From positions 1 to 64,000 of the forward strand of contig NZ_JACJSI010000008.1 in the NCBI RefSeq assembly GCF_014698065.1: a stretch of DNA of 64,000 nt, written 5' to 3'. The stretch comes from Nostoc flagelliforme FACHB-838. Lineage in GTDB: Bacteria; Cyanobacteriota; Cyanobacteriia; Cyanobacteriales; Nostocaceae. Position 1 is the stretch's first letter. Every line of letters starts with the position of its first letter. Positions 27,936-35,724 of this stretch are shown in pieces. The notes under the pieces are model-generated. The model ran no database searches, was not told the origin of the DNA, and saw only the letters and a program-made list of their open reading frames with translations. The position numbers and the translations under genes were made by a program.

Positions 27936-28910
27936 TTATTCTTCCACGCGATAGCCTAACTCCGCTAAACTTATCCGCGACTGTCGCCATTTTGGTTGGA
28001 CTTTGACAAACAATTCTAGGTAAACTTTACCAGCGATTAATTTTTGGATTTGTTCGCGGGCTTCACTACCAATTGCTTTGAGCATCGCCCCACCTTTGCC
28101 AATTAGTATGCCTTTTTGGGAATCGCGCTCTACGTTGATAGTAGCAAGTATACGGGTAATGCTGGGAGTTTCTTCTACTAGATCAATAGCGATCGCTACT
28201 GAATGGGGTACTTCTTCACGAGTCAACAATAAAATTTGTTCTCGGATTAATTCACCCATAATAAACCGTTCTGGCTGGTCTGTTACCAAATCTGGCGGGT
28301 AATATAACGGCCCAATTTCTAAATGTTCAATTAATAATTCTTGAAGTTGCGGTAATCCTGCACTCGTCTTAGCAGAAAATTTCACAATTTCCCATTTATG
28401 GGACTGGGCCATCTGAGCGTAACTCTCATCTATAAACTGAGAATCGGAAGGTTGTTGGTCGATTTTGTTCACGCCCAAAATCACTGGTGTTTTGGTGCGA
28501 CTGAGCAACTCGGCAATATAGCGATCGCCTGATCCACAAGCTACTGCTCCATCTACCACAAATAGCACTACATCTACCGATTCAATCGCAATTTTTGCAT
28601 TTTGCACCAACACTTCCCCCAATTGATGATGGGGCTTATGAATTCCTGGCGTATCTACAAAAATTAACTGCGCCTCTGGTGTAGTTAAAATGCCCCGCAA
28701 ACGGTTACGTGTAGTTTGCGCTATTGGTGATGTAATGGCTATTTTTTGTCCTACTAATTGATTCATTAAAGTAGATTTACCGACATTAGGACGACCAACA
28801 ATGCCGATAAAACCTGATTTAAATTCAGGAGGAGCCTGTGGGATTGTTACTTCTCCTGAAAAAGAGAAGTTGTAATTATCAATACTAGTCACCTTTGGCT
28901 CCACCCTCAT
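27936..28910 (-). CDS. era: GTPase Era
   Basis: Era binds the 3' end of 16S rRNA and assists 30S ribosome assembly. The 324-residue protein has G1 GRPNVGKST, the Era-typical AITSPIAQTTRNRLRGIL, G3 DTPGIHKP, G4 NKID and a C-terminal KH domain with IGKGGAMLKAIGSEAREQI. It ends in KWRQSRISLAELGY as in relatives. About 20 extra N-terminal residues precede the GTPase domain. The ATG at 28910 adjoins a duplicated non-coding segment. Confidence 0.96.
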   Translation of the reverse strand: MRVEPKVTSIDNYNFSFSGEVTIPQAPPEFKSGFIGIVGRPNVGKSTLMNQLVGQKIAITSPIAQTTRNRLRGILTTPEAQLIFVDTPGIHKPHHQLGEVLVQNAKIAIESVDVVLFVVDGAVACGSGDRYIAELLSRTKTPVILGVNKIDQQPSDSQFIDESYAQMAQSHKWEIVKFSAKTSAGLPQLQELLIEHLEIGPLYYPPDLVTDQPERFIMGELIREQILLLTREEVPHSVAIAIDLVEETPSITRILATINVERDSQKGILIGKGGAMLKAIGSEAREQIQKLIAGKVYLELFVKVQPKWRQSRISLAELGYRVEE

Positions 28911-29132
28911 ATTTTACAGCTGGGATAACTTGGTTTCTTCTGAGACACAAAACAAGCATAAAAACACCCTAGCATTTTCGGGGATTGCTTTTGCTTAGGT
29001 TTAATCTATTACTGGCTCTACACTTAATATTTTACAGCTGAGATAACTTAGTTTAGTTTTTAGATACAAAACAAACATAAAATTACTTTGGCATTTACAA
29101 AAAGGACTTTTGCTTTCGGTTTAATCTGCTAC
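28911..29132. repeat. Imperfect direct duplication of about 118 bases between era and pfkA
   Basis: Copy 1 (28911 to about 29012) and copy 2 (29029 to about 29132) both start attttacagctg and contain gataact, then acaaaac-a-cataaaa, then gcatttt/gcattta, then cttttgctt, and both end ggtttaatct. The offset is 118-120 bases. Divergence is about one base in five. It fills the divergent promoter region of era and pfkA, so each gene may have inherited a copy of the same control sequence. Confidence 0.75.
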
Positions 29133-29176
29133 GAATGTCTTAAGTTTCATCAACTATTAAATATATTTGGATCAAA

Positions 29177-30274
29177 ATGTCAATAAAAGAGATGGGAGAA
29201 CCCAAACGCATTGGAATTCTTACCAGTGGAGGTGATTGTTCTGGCTTAAATGCTGTGATTAGGGCTGTAGTAAATTGTGCTGTGGATACTTACGGCTGGG
29301 AGGTTTTGGGAATTCGTCAAGCGACTCTCGGATTAATGGCGCGTCCTCCCCAATTCACCAAGCTGGAAGTTGATCAAGTTGACTCGCTGTTAACTGCGGG
29401 TGGCACAATGTTGGGGACAACCAATAAAGGCGACCCTTTTGCTTTTCCAATGGCGGATGGGAGTTTATGCGATCGCTCCGAAGAAATCATTGCAGGTTAT
29501 CATGAGCTAGGTTTAGACGCTTTGATTGGTATTGGCGGTGATGGTAGTTTGGCAATTCTCCGCCGTCTTGCCCAACAAGGTGGCATTAATCTAGTAGGCA
29601 TTCCTAAAACCATTGATAACGATATTGGCGTTACTGAACACGCCATCGGTTTTGATACAGCAGTCAATATTGCCACAGAAGCACTAGATAGGTTGCATTT
29701 TACTGCTGCAAGTCATAGCCGAGTCATGATTTTGGAAGTAATGGGGCGTGATGCTGGAGACATAGCAATAGCTGCGGGAATCGCCGGAGGAGCAAATGTA
29801 ATTTTAATTCCCGAAATCCCTTACACAGTTGAGCATATTTGCCACAAAATTAAAGAACGCCAGGAGAAAGGCAAAAACTATTGTTTGATAATTGTTTCCG
29901 AAGCAGTTCGTACCCACGATGGGGAAAATGTGACAATTACAAATCGCTTAGGTCAATCTCGATATGGTGGGATTGGTGAATATTTAGCAGATAAAATTAT
30001 TGAACACATTGGTGTAGAAACGCGAGTCACTGTTTTAGGACACATTCAACGGGGTGGAACTGCTTCACCATTAGATAGATTAGTTGCAACTGCTTTTGGT
30101 GTTGCGGCAGTTAATCTGATTGCAGAGGATAAATATGATCGCATGGTGACTTGGCAAAATCGCCAAGTATTAAGTGTACCAATTACAGAAGCGATCGCTC
30201 AATATAGCGTTGTCGATCCCAATGGTACTTTAGTTAAAACCGCTCATGGTATGGGTATTTATTTGGGAGACTAA
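29177..30274 (+). CDS. pfkA: 6-phosphofructokinase
   Basis: This 365-residue glycolytic enzyme phosphorylates fructose 6-phosphate. The motifs are GILTSGGDCSGLNAVIRAVV at the N-terminus, IGGDGSLAILRRL, PKTIDNDIGVTEHAIGFDTA with the catalytic Asp, MGRDAGDIAIAAGIAGGAN, and HIQRGGTASPLDR. In the phosphoryl-donor site GGDGS has the Gly of ATP enzymes, while PKTIDND has the Lys of PPi enzymes. This mixed signature is known from the so-called group III enzymes. ATP use is likely but not proved. Confidence 0.95.
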   Translation: MSIKEMGEPKRIGILTSGGDCSGLNAVIRAVVNCAVDTYGWEVLGIRQATLGLMARPPQFTKLEVDQVDSLLTAGGTMLGTTNKGDPFAFPMADGSLCDRSEEIIAGYHELGLDALIGIGGDGSLAILRRLAQQGGINLVGIPKTIDNDIGVTEHAIGFDTAVNIATEALDRLHFTAASHSRVMILEVMGRDAGDIAIAAGIAGGANVILIPEIPYTVEHICHKIKERQEKGKNYCLIIVSEAVRTHDGENVTITNRLGQSRYGGIGEYLADKIIEHIGVETRVTVLGHIQRGGTASPLDRLVATAFGVAAVNLIAEDKYDRMVTWQNRQVLSVPITEAIAQYSVVDPNGTLVKTAHGMGIYLGD

Positions 30275-30372
30275 ATTTAGTGCTGAATGCGGAGTTTAGC
30301 CCTGGCAAATCCCATGAAAATAAATGTAAACCTAATTCTCCGCTTTCATTTAAACGGATTCAAAATCTCTAA

Positions 30373-30781
30373 TTAACCAGGTAGTAATACTAACCCATCC
30401 TGCATATCTTCAGAATAGAGAATTGTTGCTTCTGCGGACAGCGCACAAGCAACAATTAAACCATCCCAAAAAGAAAAATTATACCGACTGCGGATATCCG
30501 ATGCAGATTCCAAAATACTCAGGTTGAAATCTACCACAGTGCAGCGACGATAAAGCGACTGAATCACAACTTTAATTTGTTCTTCGTTAAAGGCTGCTTT
30601 TTTCAGTAAATTAGCAGAAACCTCATTCACAACTTGCGTACTGATAATTATTCCTTGATTTGACGTAATTGAAATAGCAATATTGCGCTTTCTTTACTCT
30701 TTCTTCGACTTCTATTTTTTTATCGTCAAATAAACGATATAGCCAAACATTTGTATCAATAAAAAATGCATCCTTGCTCAT
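30373..30781 (-). pseudogene. Frameshifted PIN-domain toxin (VapC-like)
   Basis: From ATG at 30781 the frame reads MSKDAFFIDTNVWLYRLFDD, the N-terminal PIN core with its metal Asp (DTNVWLY). After KKAQ the frame goes off. Shifting by one base near 30665 restores NIAISITSNQGIIISTQVVN, then NEVSANLL and the C-terminal PIN motifs SFWDGLIVACALSAEATILY and SEDMQDG. The total length of 409 bases is not a multiple of three. It follows its antitoxin gene by 2 bases. Most likely it is an inactivated ribonuclease toxin. A sequencing error or programmed frameshift cannot be excluded. Confidence 0.8.
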
Positions 30782-30783
30782 AG

Positions 30784-31002
30784 CTAGCGATTGTAAATTT
30801 CTTCACGGCTGAGTATACCATTCACTTGAATTGGATTTTCAGTCAATTCATCTATTATGTCTTTTTGTTGAGTTGATTTTTTATTTAACAAAACAATTAC
30901 TTTAATATCATCCTTTTCACCGAGTTCTTGTTTGTACTCATCGAGAATTTGAATTAAACCATTTTGGATTTTTGCTTGAAACTCTACTGCATTTAGCATC
31001 AT
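30784..31002 (-). CDS. Antitoxin-like protein upstream of the PIN toxin remnant
   Basis: ATG at 31002 (MMLNAVEFQAKIQNGLIQI) is preceded by a purine-rich site (aagaga) and gives 72 residues. The frame is open further upstream but without family sense. The sequence ends NPIQVNGILSREEIYNR. A small acidic protein directly before a PIN toxin is the usual layout of VapBC-like pairs. With the toxin broken, the antitoxin may be a relic or may act on relatives. The assignment rests on context. Confidence 0.65.
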   Translation of the reverse strand: MMLNAVEFQAKIQNGLIQILDEYKQELGEKDDIKVIVLLNKKSTQQKDIIDELTENPIQVNGILSREEIYNR

Positions 31003-31114
31003 TCTTCTCTTCTTTATACCGATACACTCAATTTTAGCCCTATTACTCTCATAAAATTTACACGCCAGTTGTTTCTCTCTTTGGGAGAAGAGACCCTTGT
31101 ATGTAAACAAGCTC

Positions 31115-32242
31115 CTAACTAACAATTCCCAAAACAAACTCGCCTTCATTCACAGCTTGATTGGTTGCGACATCATAAACTAATCCATCATGTTGAGCGC
31201 AGACATCAATTACACTAGGTAGCTTACCTTCTTTATTAAAAGTGAGAATTTGATAGAGCTTGTCTCCAGCTTTTACTTGAGTACCTAATTCGATTCTCGA
31301 TTGAACTATACCACCTGCGATCGCGTAATATTTTTTCCTGTTGCTGCTAGATGCAAAAGTCATTTCATGGGTTTTTGTGTCATCCGATAAACCAGGAATT
31401 TGCAGTACCCTTTTTTGCACTAAATAGTTTTTCACACCCCGTACACCTTTAGCTACTGAATCAGGGTTCATTTGCATTCCTGCTCCTAATTCTAATGTCC
31501 AAGCTTCCACATCAAACTTGATTTCTCTACCCAACTCTTTAAAACAAGCTTCCAGTGCTAACCAAGGTTTAATAAAAGCTTCATCAAAAGCATCACCATC
31601 ATATTTATCAAGTAAGATTCCGAAATCAAGTAGGAAGTGTTTTGTACTGTCTTCTCGATTTTGGAAGTAATAAACGTAGTCTAAAGCTCGATTGGTAGAA
31701 CTATGTAAATCAATTAAGTAGTCTGCATCTAAACTCAGATTTTGGAGCTTGTAGGCAAAAAGCTCAGTGTAGGGTACACCACTAGAAGAATTAAGTTTTT
31801 CTAAAGTTTTTGTGAATTGTTGCTTAATTATAGTTAGATAATTTTGTTGAATGACCTTTAGATCATTATGAAGTTGAGATTTAGTAAAAGCTACTAAATC
31901 ATCAGCTTCTTTCTCATAGTCCCAAAAGATGCGATTCCAGTCCTTGGCTTCGTAAATGCAATATCGTCCAGGGGAGAAATGATGAGCGCGTTCATTTGTC
32001 CCCATTGGATTACAAACGGGAACTAGCCAAATTTCTCCAGTTAAATCTGTATCATTTATCGTTAATAAAAACTCAATTAGCTGGTGAATAACGGCATTCC
32101 CAGCAATTTCTGCACCGTGCAGATTAGATTGAATGTAAACCTTTTTACCAGGTTGAGCGCCGATGAATTTGTATACTTGTAAGTAGAGGCGATCGCCCGA
32201 AGCCATTTGACGTAATACAATGCTTTCAATAACTGGCAGCAT
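31115..32242 (-). CDS. Succinylglutamate desuccinylase/aspartoacylase family protein
   Basis: A zinc carboxypeptidase-like (M14 family) protein of 375 residues. The first metal ligands are in SNLHGAEIAGNAVIHQ (His and Glu, HxxE), and the later ligand is in LIDLHSSTNRALDYVY. The substrate-side NPMGTNERAHHFSPGRYCIY lies between them. The C-terminal region is a beta domain with GIVQSRIELGTQVKAGDKLY, as in AstE/AspA relatives. The exact acyl substrate cannot be read from sequence. No arginine-catabolism genes adjoin it. Confidence 0.9.
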   Translation of the reverse strand: MLPVIESIVLRQMASGDRLYLQVYKFIGAQPGKKVYIQSNLHGAEIAGNAVIHQLIEFLLTINDTDLTGEIWLVPVCNPMGTNERAHHFSPGRYCIYEAKDWNRIFWDYEKEADDLVAFTKSQLHNDLKVIQQNYLTIIKQQFTKTLEKLNSSSGVPYTELFAYKLQNLSLDADYLIDLHSSTNRALDYVYYFQNREDSTKHFLLDFGILLDKYDGDAFDEAFIKPWLALEACFKELGREIKFDVEAWTLELGAGMQMNPDSVAKGVRGVKNYLVQKRVLQIPGLSDDTKTHEMTFASSSNRKKYYAIAGGIVQSRIELGTQVKAGDKLYQILTFNKEGKLPSVIDVCAQHDGLVYDVATNQAVNEGEFVLGIVS

Positions 32243-32494
32243 GAAACAACTCGGTGATGATTTGAGTAAATTATCGCTGTATTTGTACTGAATTAAAAGC
32301 CTAGTCCAATAGAATTAGCTATAAAAACAGAGTGTAAGTGTTGAGGTCACACAATGCCTGGGATGGCTTAGTAGTTACTCTGATTGTCCATACCCCTCAA
32401 TAAAGACAACGTAAATTATCCATCTTTACAGTACTTTACTCACTAGCGATAGTTTCAAGCCATTTGGACAGCGCAAGATAGGCTAGGTTGATTC

Positions 32495-32527
32495 AGATCC
32501 CCGACTTCTTGAAGAAGTCGGGGATCT
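32495..32527. repeat. Near-perfect inverted repeat (agatccccgacttctt)
   Basis: agatccccgacttctt, one base, then aagaagtcggggatct: 16-base arms with almost no loop. I recognise this as a dispersed hairpin element of Nostoc-type genomes. Confidence 0.85.
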
Positions 32528-32620
32528 CGCAGCTTCTCAAATAAGTTTTGTTTAAGCATTGCTTGCGATCGCACAGAGCGCACTACCCTAAAGAGCGATC
32601 GCATAAGCTTTTGTCAAAAA

Positions 32621-32755
32621 GTTGTAACCTTAAGGCTTAATGTCGTAACTTTAAGCCTTAATATTATGATGCTGGTGATTAATGTTGTAACGTTAAGCCT
32701 TAAGGTTATAGCATTAAGCCTTAATGTTATAGCGTTAAGCCTTAATGTTGTAATG
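32621..32755. repeat. 21-base tandem minisatellite
   Basis: Units of type gttaagccttaatgttatag repeat with a period of 21 bases between about 32687 and 32755. More degenerate units, some inverted (ccttaaggcttaa), extend back to 32621. The core ttaagccttaa is itself nearly palindromic. Confidence 0.8.
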
Positions 32756-32941
32756 TTGGTGACGACAAGACATTCATTTATAACTGCGATCGTTGATTCA
32801 AGAACTAATAAATTCTGTCTAGGTAATTATCCAGGAGATATCGATTCTGGTAAATAGAATGTAGGTTGGGTTGAGGGACGAAACCCAACTAGTACTTAAT
32901 TTACGCAGTATTCTATCCTAGAAACAAAAAGGAGCAAAAGT

Positions 32942-33214
32942 ATGCAAGCCTACAAGCTCAACGCCACAATTGACGAATCAGGTCATTTAATTATTGACGA
33001 ACCTCTAAATATTGCTCCTGGAAAAGTGGAAGTGATTATTTTGCAGCCAGTTCCATCCTTGGAAACTTCTCCTGAGCCACAGCCAGAAAAGCCGAAGAGA
33101 CAAACAAAAATCAAAGCTTTGCAAGGCTGGTTTGAAAAAACACAACCTACACCTTCTGATTTTGACCCAGACCAAGCCAGATGGGAAGCTTTAAAGGAGA
33201 AACATAATCTGTGA
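32942..33214 (+). CDS. Antitoxin-like protein (AbrB/VapB-type start)
   Basis: The 90-residue protein opens MQAYKLNATIDESGHLIIDE and continues PLNIAPGKVEVIIL, resembling the swapped-hairpin N-terminus of many cyanobacterial antitoxin-like proteins. A Pro/Glu-rich linker and a helical tail (DFDPDQARWEALKEKHNL) follow. The start has a ribosome site (aaggagc). Its TGA overlaps the GTG of the next frame by four bases (gtga), the classic coupling of antitoxin to toxin. Confidence 0.75.
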   Translation: MQAYKLNATIDESGHLIIDEPLNIAPGKVEVIILQPVPSLETSPEPQPEKPKRQTKIKALQGWFEKTQPTPSDFDPDQARWEALKEKHNL

Positions 33215-33414
33215 AAGTCCTCTTAAACAGCAATGTTATTCTGGATGTTGCTCTTGATTTAGAAGCAAGTTTTGATGCACTTTGGCAAAAGAAAGTCGGC
33301 AAAACAGATTATGGTAAGGGCAAAAAATCTCTTTTACAACTCACCCTCAATGAAATCCGCGCGGCTAACTCCCCTCATGTCCCCGGTAAATTTCGCAACT
33401 GCTCATCCAAATGA
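33211..33414 (+). pseudogene. Truncated PIN-domain toxin
   Basis: The GTG-started frame reads MKVLLNSNVILDVALDLEAS, which is the start of a VapC-like PIN toxin (normally LLDTNVILD), with Asn-Ser in place of Asp-Thr. The remaining 45 residues do not follow the PIN fold. The frame ends inside the 3' end of the convergent phosphatase gene, at about half the usual 130 residues. The loss of both the first metal Asp and the C-terminal half implies a dead toxin. Confidence 0.7.
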
Positions 33415-34013
33415 GTACGGTCTGCTAAAGCCTTTAACAACGGCCCATGTGAGGAAAATTCTACAATACTGACTGAAGCAACAGGGCATCCCAAACGAAA
33501 ACGGAAGCGTCCTACATCAATCCCCAGTACACTACATAAAATAATTCTGATAGTTGCCTTGTGTGCAACAACTAAAACATTACCACTACTATAATTTTGC
33601 TTGATTTCTTCAATTACCTGCAAAGCACGAGAAGCAATTGTCACAGCCATTTCTCCGCCAGTTGGAGCATTCCAAGCCGGATCTGCTGACCAGCGAATGT
33701 AATCATCGTGATATTCACGGCTAATTACTTCTGGCGTTCTTCCTTCCCACATACCATAGTTGATTTCCTTTAAACCATCTCTGAGTTGTGGTTCTATCTT
33801 GATTGCTTCACATAAAGGTTTTGCTGTCAATACAGTTCGCCGCATTGGACTACAAAATATTGCTGTCCAATCCATAGAACTATATGCGTCAGCAAAAGCC
33901 TTTGCCATCTCCAAGCCTTCTGGGGTAAGCTCTGAGTCTATGGAACCGCAAAAGGAATTATTGCGGCTGCATTCTGTTTGTCCGTGACGGAGAAAATAAA
34001 GAGTTAGGCTCAC
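33375..34013 (-). CDS. Histidine phosphatase (phosphoglycerate mutase-like) family protein
   Basis: The 212-residue protein has the catalytic LYFLRHGQTECSRNN (the RHG motif), CSPMRRTVLTAKPL, the acidic GLKEINYGMWEGRT and the second catalytic His in VLVVAHKATIRIIL. These are the marks of branch 1 histidine phosphatases (cofactor-dependent mutases and phosphatases). The substrate is not evident. GTG at 34013 is the start. Its 3' end overlaps the truncated PIN frame by 40 bases on the opposite strand. Confidence 0.92.
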   Translation of the reverse strand: MSLTLYFLRHGQTECSRNNSFCGSIDSELTPEGLEMAKAFADAYSSMDWTAIFCSPMRRTVLTAKPLCEAIKIEPQLRDGLKEINYGMWEGRTPEVISREYHDDYIRWSADPAWNAPTGGEMAVTIASRALQVIEEIKQNYSSGNVLVVAHKATIRIILCSVLGIDVGRFRFRLGCPVASVSIVEFSSHGPLLKALADRTHLDEQLRNLPGT

Positions 34014-34472
34014 CAGTATATTCTCATTGATTGTAAATTTAAGAGGGCTAACAATCAGATGTAGCTGAAGATTGTTAATACCCGTACTATACTACTACAA
34101 TTTCACGATATTTGGAAAAATATTCAGATCGATCTTTTAAATTATGAGTTTAAATTGTATACTTCAATAAGTTCGTATTAAAGACTTTAATGCTTAGAAT
34201 AAACCCTCAAAACCAGCTTGAAAAAGCACTAACTATATAATATAGGTAAATTATTTAAGCTTTAAAAATTATTGGAAAGTGTAGAGACGTAATTAATTAC
34301 GTCTCTACTCTCTACAAAAATTTTGCCAATCAAGCTGATACTCTATTGTGTACCCTTTGCTCAGGTAATACCACAAAAGTTTAGCTTGGTTTTCAAGCAA
34401 CTCACATTTTTCTGCAAAAATGGAATCCATCCCATTTATATCCCTAAACTTTTTGCAAAAAACTATGAATTG
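34014..34472. other. Intergenic region with a 28-base perfect palindrome
   Basis: This AT-rich gap has no supported gene. At 34281-34308 lies a perfect palindrome, gtagagacgtaatt/aattacgtctctac. It has the same layout as the agacgcgattaatcgcgtct family but with an AT-rich core, and looks like a diverged relative. Confidence 0.7.
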
Positions 34473-34655
34473 TTAGTCAATGTTTTTCTTAACATTATCT
34501 TTTACGTCTTCAATTCCGTGACGTACTTCGCTTTCAGCTTGTTTTGCTTTACCTTTCGCTTTATCTTCTGGATCTCCAGTCACATTTCCTAACGCTTCTT
34601 GCGCTTTACCTTCAACATTTTTAGCAGCTGCCTTTGCGCGATCTTCTATGCTCAT
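34473..34655 (-). CDS. CsbD family stress protein
   Basis: A 60-residue, Ala/Lys/Glu-rich protein of the CsbD family: MSIEDRAKAAAKNVEGKAQE, then ALGNVTGDPEDKAKGKAKQA and a helical tail. CsbD proteins are induced by general stress in other bacteria, and their molecular role is unknown. ATG at 34655 is chosen because aggag lies 7-8 bases upstream. The in-frame codon at 34685 would add residues outside the family. Confidence 0.93.
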   Translation of the reverse strand: MSIEDRAKAAAKNVEGKAQEALGNVTGDPEDKAKGKAKQAESEVRHGIEDVKDNVKKNID

Positions 34656-34685
34656 TTTGTACTCCTGATTCAATAAAAAATTCAT

Positions 34686-35006
34686 TTCAAAGCTATAAAC
34701 TAACTTTGAAATCTTTTGTGATTACCTTTACACAGTAGCTTAAAGTTTTTGCTAAAGCCTTCCACCACAAGACATATTAAATAATTAAAAATTAAAAATT
34801 AAAAATCAAGAATCAAGAATAGTAATTGTAGTAAGCGTTTTGGCTGTTAGCTGAATGTAAATTAAAGCAATAACAGTTTAGTTACCTATGCTCAAAGGCA
34901 TAGAACAAGTGGAAATATCGTAACCTCCACTTTTGACTCTTTAACTAAAAAAACCCAGTTCCATAGAGAAACTGGGTTAATAAAATTATAGGGATATCTT
35001 ATTTGT
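34686..35006. other. Intergenic region between CsbD and the RPIG-repeat gene
   Basis: The left part should hold the csbD promoter. Around 34785-34820 there are short tandem units (aattaaaaatt, atcaaga). The right end carries the terminator at 34945-34979. No gene is seen. Confidence 0.5.
34945..34979 (-). terminator. Rho-independent terminator of the RPIG-repeat gene
   Basis: On the minus strand, aacccagttt-ctctatgg-aactgggtt gives a 9-bp stem followed by a T run (complement of actaaaaaaa). It lies about 28 bases after the stop of the gene at 35007-35471. Confidence 0.88.
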
Positions 35007-35471
35007 CTAATCTAGAAAACCCATCAGACTTTCAGAGTTGTCAACCTCATTTGATGCTATTGGACGATTACCGAAGGTGGAATAGCTTTCATCAATTACC
35101 AATAAACTTGAGCCAATTGGACGAACCCCAGAGAGATTGATACTTTCAACAACTTGGAATGTATTAGCACCAATTGGACGAATGCCCATTGAATTATAGG
35201 TTTCAACTACTTCTAAGCTACTGGTGCTAACGGGACGCACCCCAGCAATTGAGAGGTGTTCAGCAACTTCTAAGTCGCTAGCCCCTATAGGACGAATTGC
35301 AGAAATGGCGAGTGTTCCAGAAGCTCCCACTGGCAGTTCATTAACTTCATCGACTTTATCAGCATTCAAGCTCTGGTCTTCTTGATTTTCAACTTCCTCT
35401 CTAGCTTCTCTTGAAGACTTGGTATACTTTTGCCGAGAACTGGTTGCTTTGCCAGTGTTGCTATTAGTCAT
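35007..35471 (-). CDS. Protein with five RPIG-type tandem repeats
   Basis: The 154-residue protein has a charged, Ser/Thr/Lys-rich head of about 45 residues and then five units of 19-20 residues of the form (G/A)-x-RPIG-x-S-x-LEVVES. Examples are AIRPIGASDLEVAEHLSIAG and GIRPIGANTFQVVESINLSG. It ends SESLMGFLD. Regular alternation of hydrophobic residues suggests stacked beta hairpins or a solenoid. There is no signal peptide. I do not recognise the family. It is monocistronic, with its own terminator. Confidence 0.8.
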   Translation of the reverse strand: MTNSNTGKATSSRQKYTKSSREAREEVENQEDQSLNADKVDEVNELPVGASGTLAISAIRPIGASDLEVAEHLSIAGVRPVSTSSLEVVETYNSMGIRPIGANTFQVVESINLSGVRPIGSSLLVIDESYSTFGNRPIASNEVDNSESLMGFLD

Positions 35472-35724
35472 AAATGAAAACCTCTGGTTTGTTAATTGAA
35501 TTTTACAATAATTAAGGAAAGATGAAATTTTTTCCCATATACTTTAGAGTTTAACCTTAAACAACCTCATATAGATATAAGAATCTTTAAAACTGATACA
35601 TAAGTAAATTGGAATTAAGAAGTTTTGTAAAAATTTATTACTATTTATATGCTCTAATAAGCCAGCTAGAATGGATACAGGGCGGAATCGTCACCATGAG
35701 ATAGGGTATTTCCAGCAAAACTGT

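Larger units (their letters stand above)
32243..32941. other. Long intergenic region with hairpin and tandem repeats
   Basis: No supported gene is seen in this 699-base gap. It holds a long hairpin (32495-32527), HIP1-type sites near 32567 and 32597, and a 21-base tandem repeat (32621-32755). The open frame across the tandem repeat encodes only a repeated hydrophobic heptad (VIALSLN) and is probably accidental. Confidence 0.6.

Noticed and set aside
32666..32857. 63-residue frame encoding VIALSLN repeats
   Set aside because: It simply translates the 21-base tandem repeat. It has no ribosome site and no protein-like ends.
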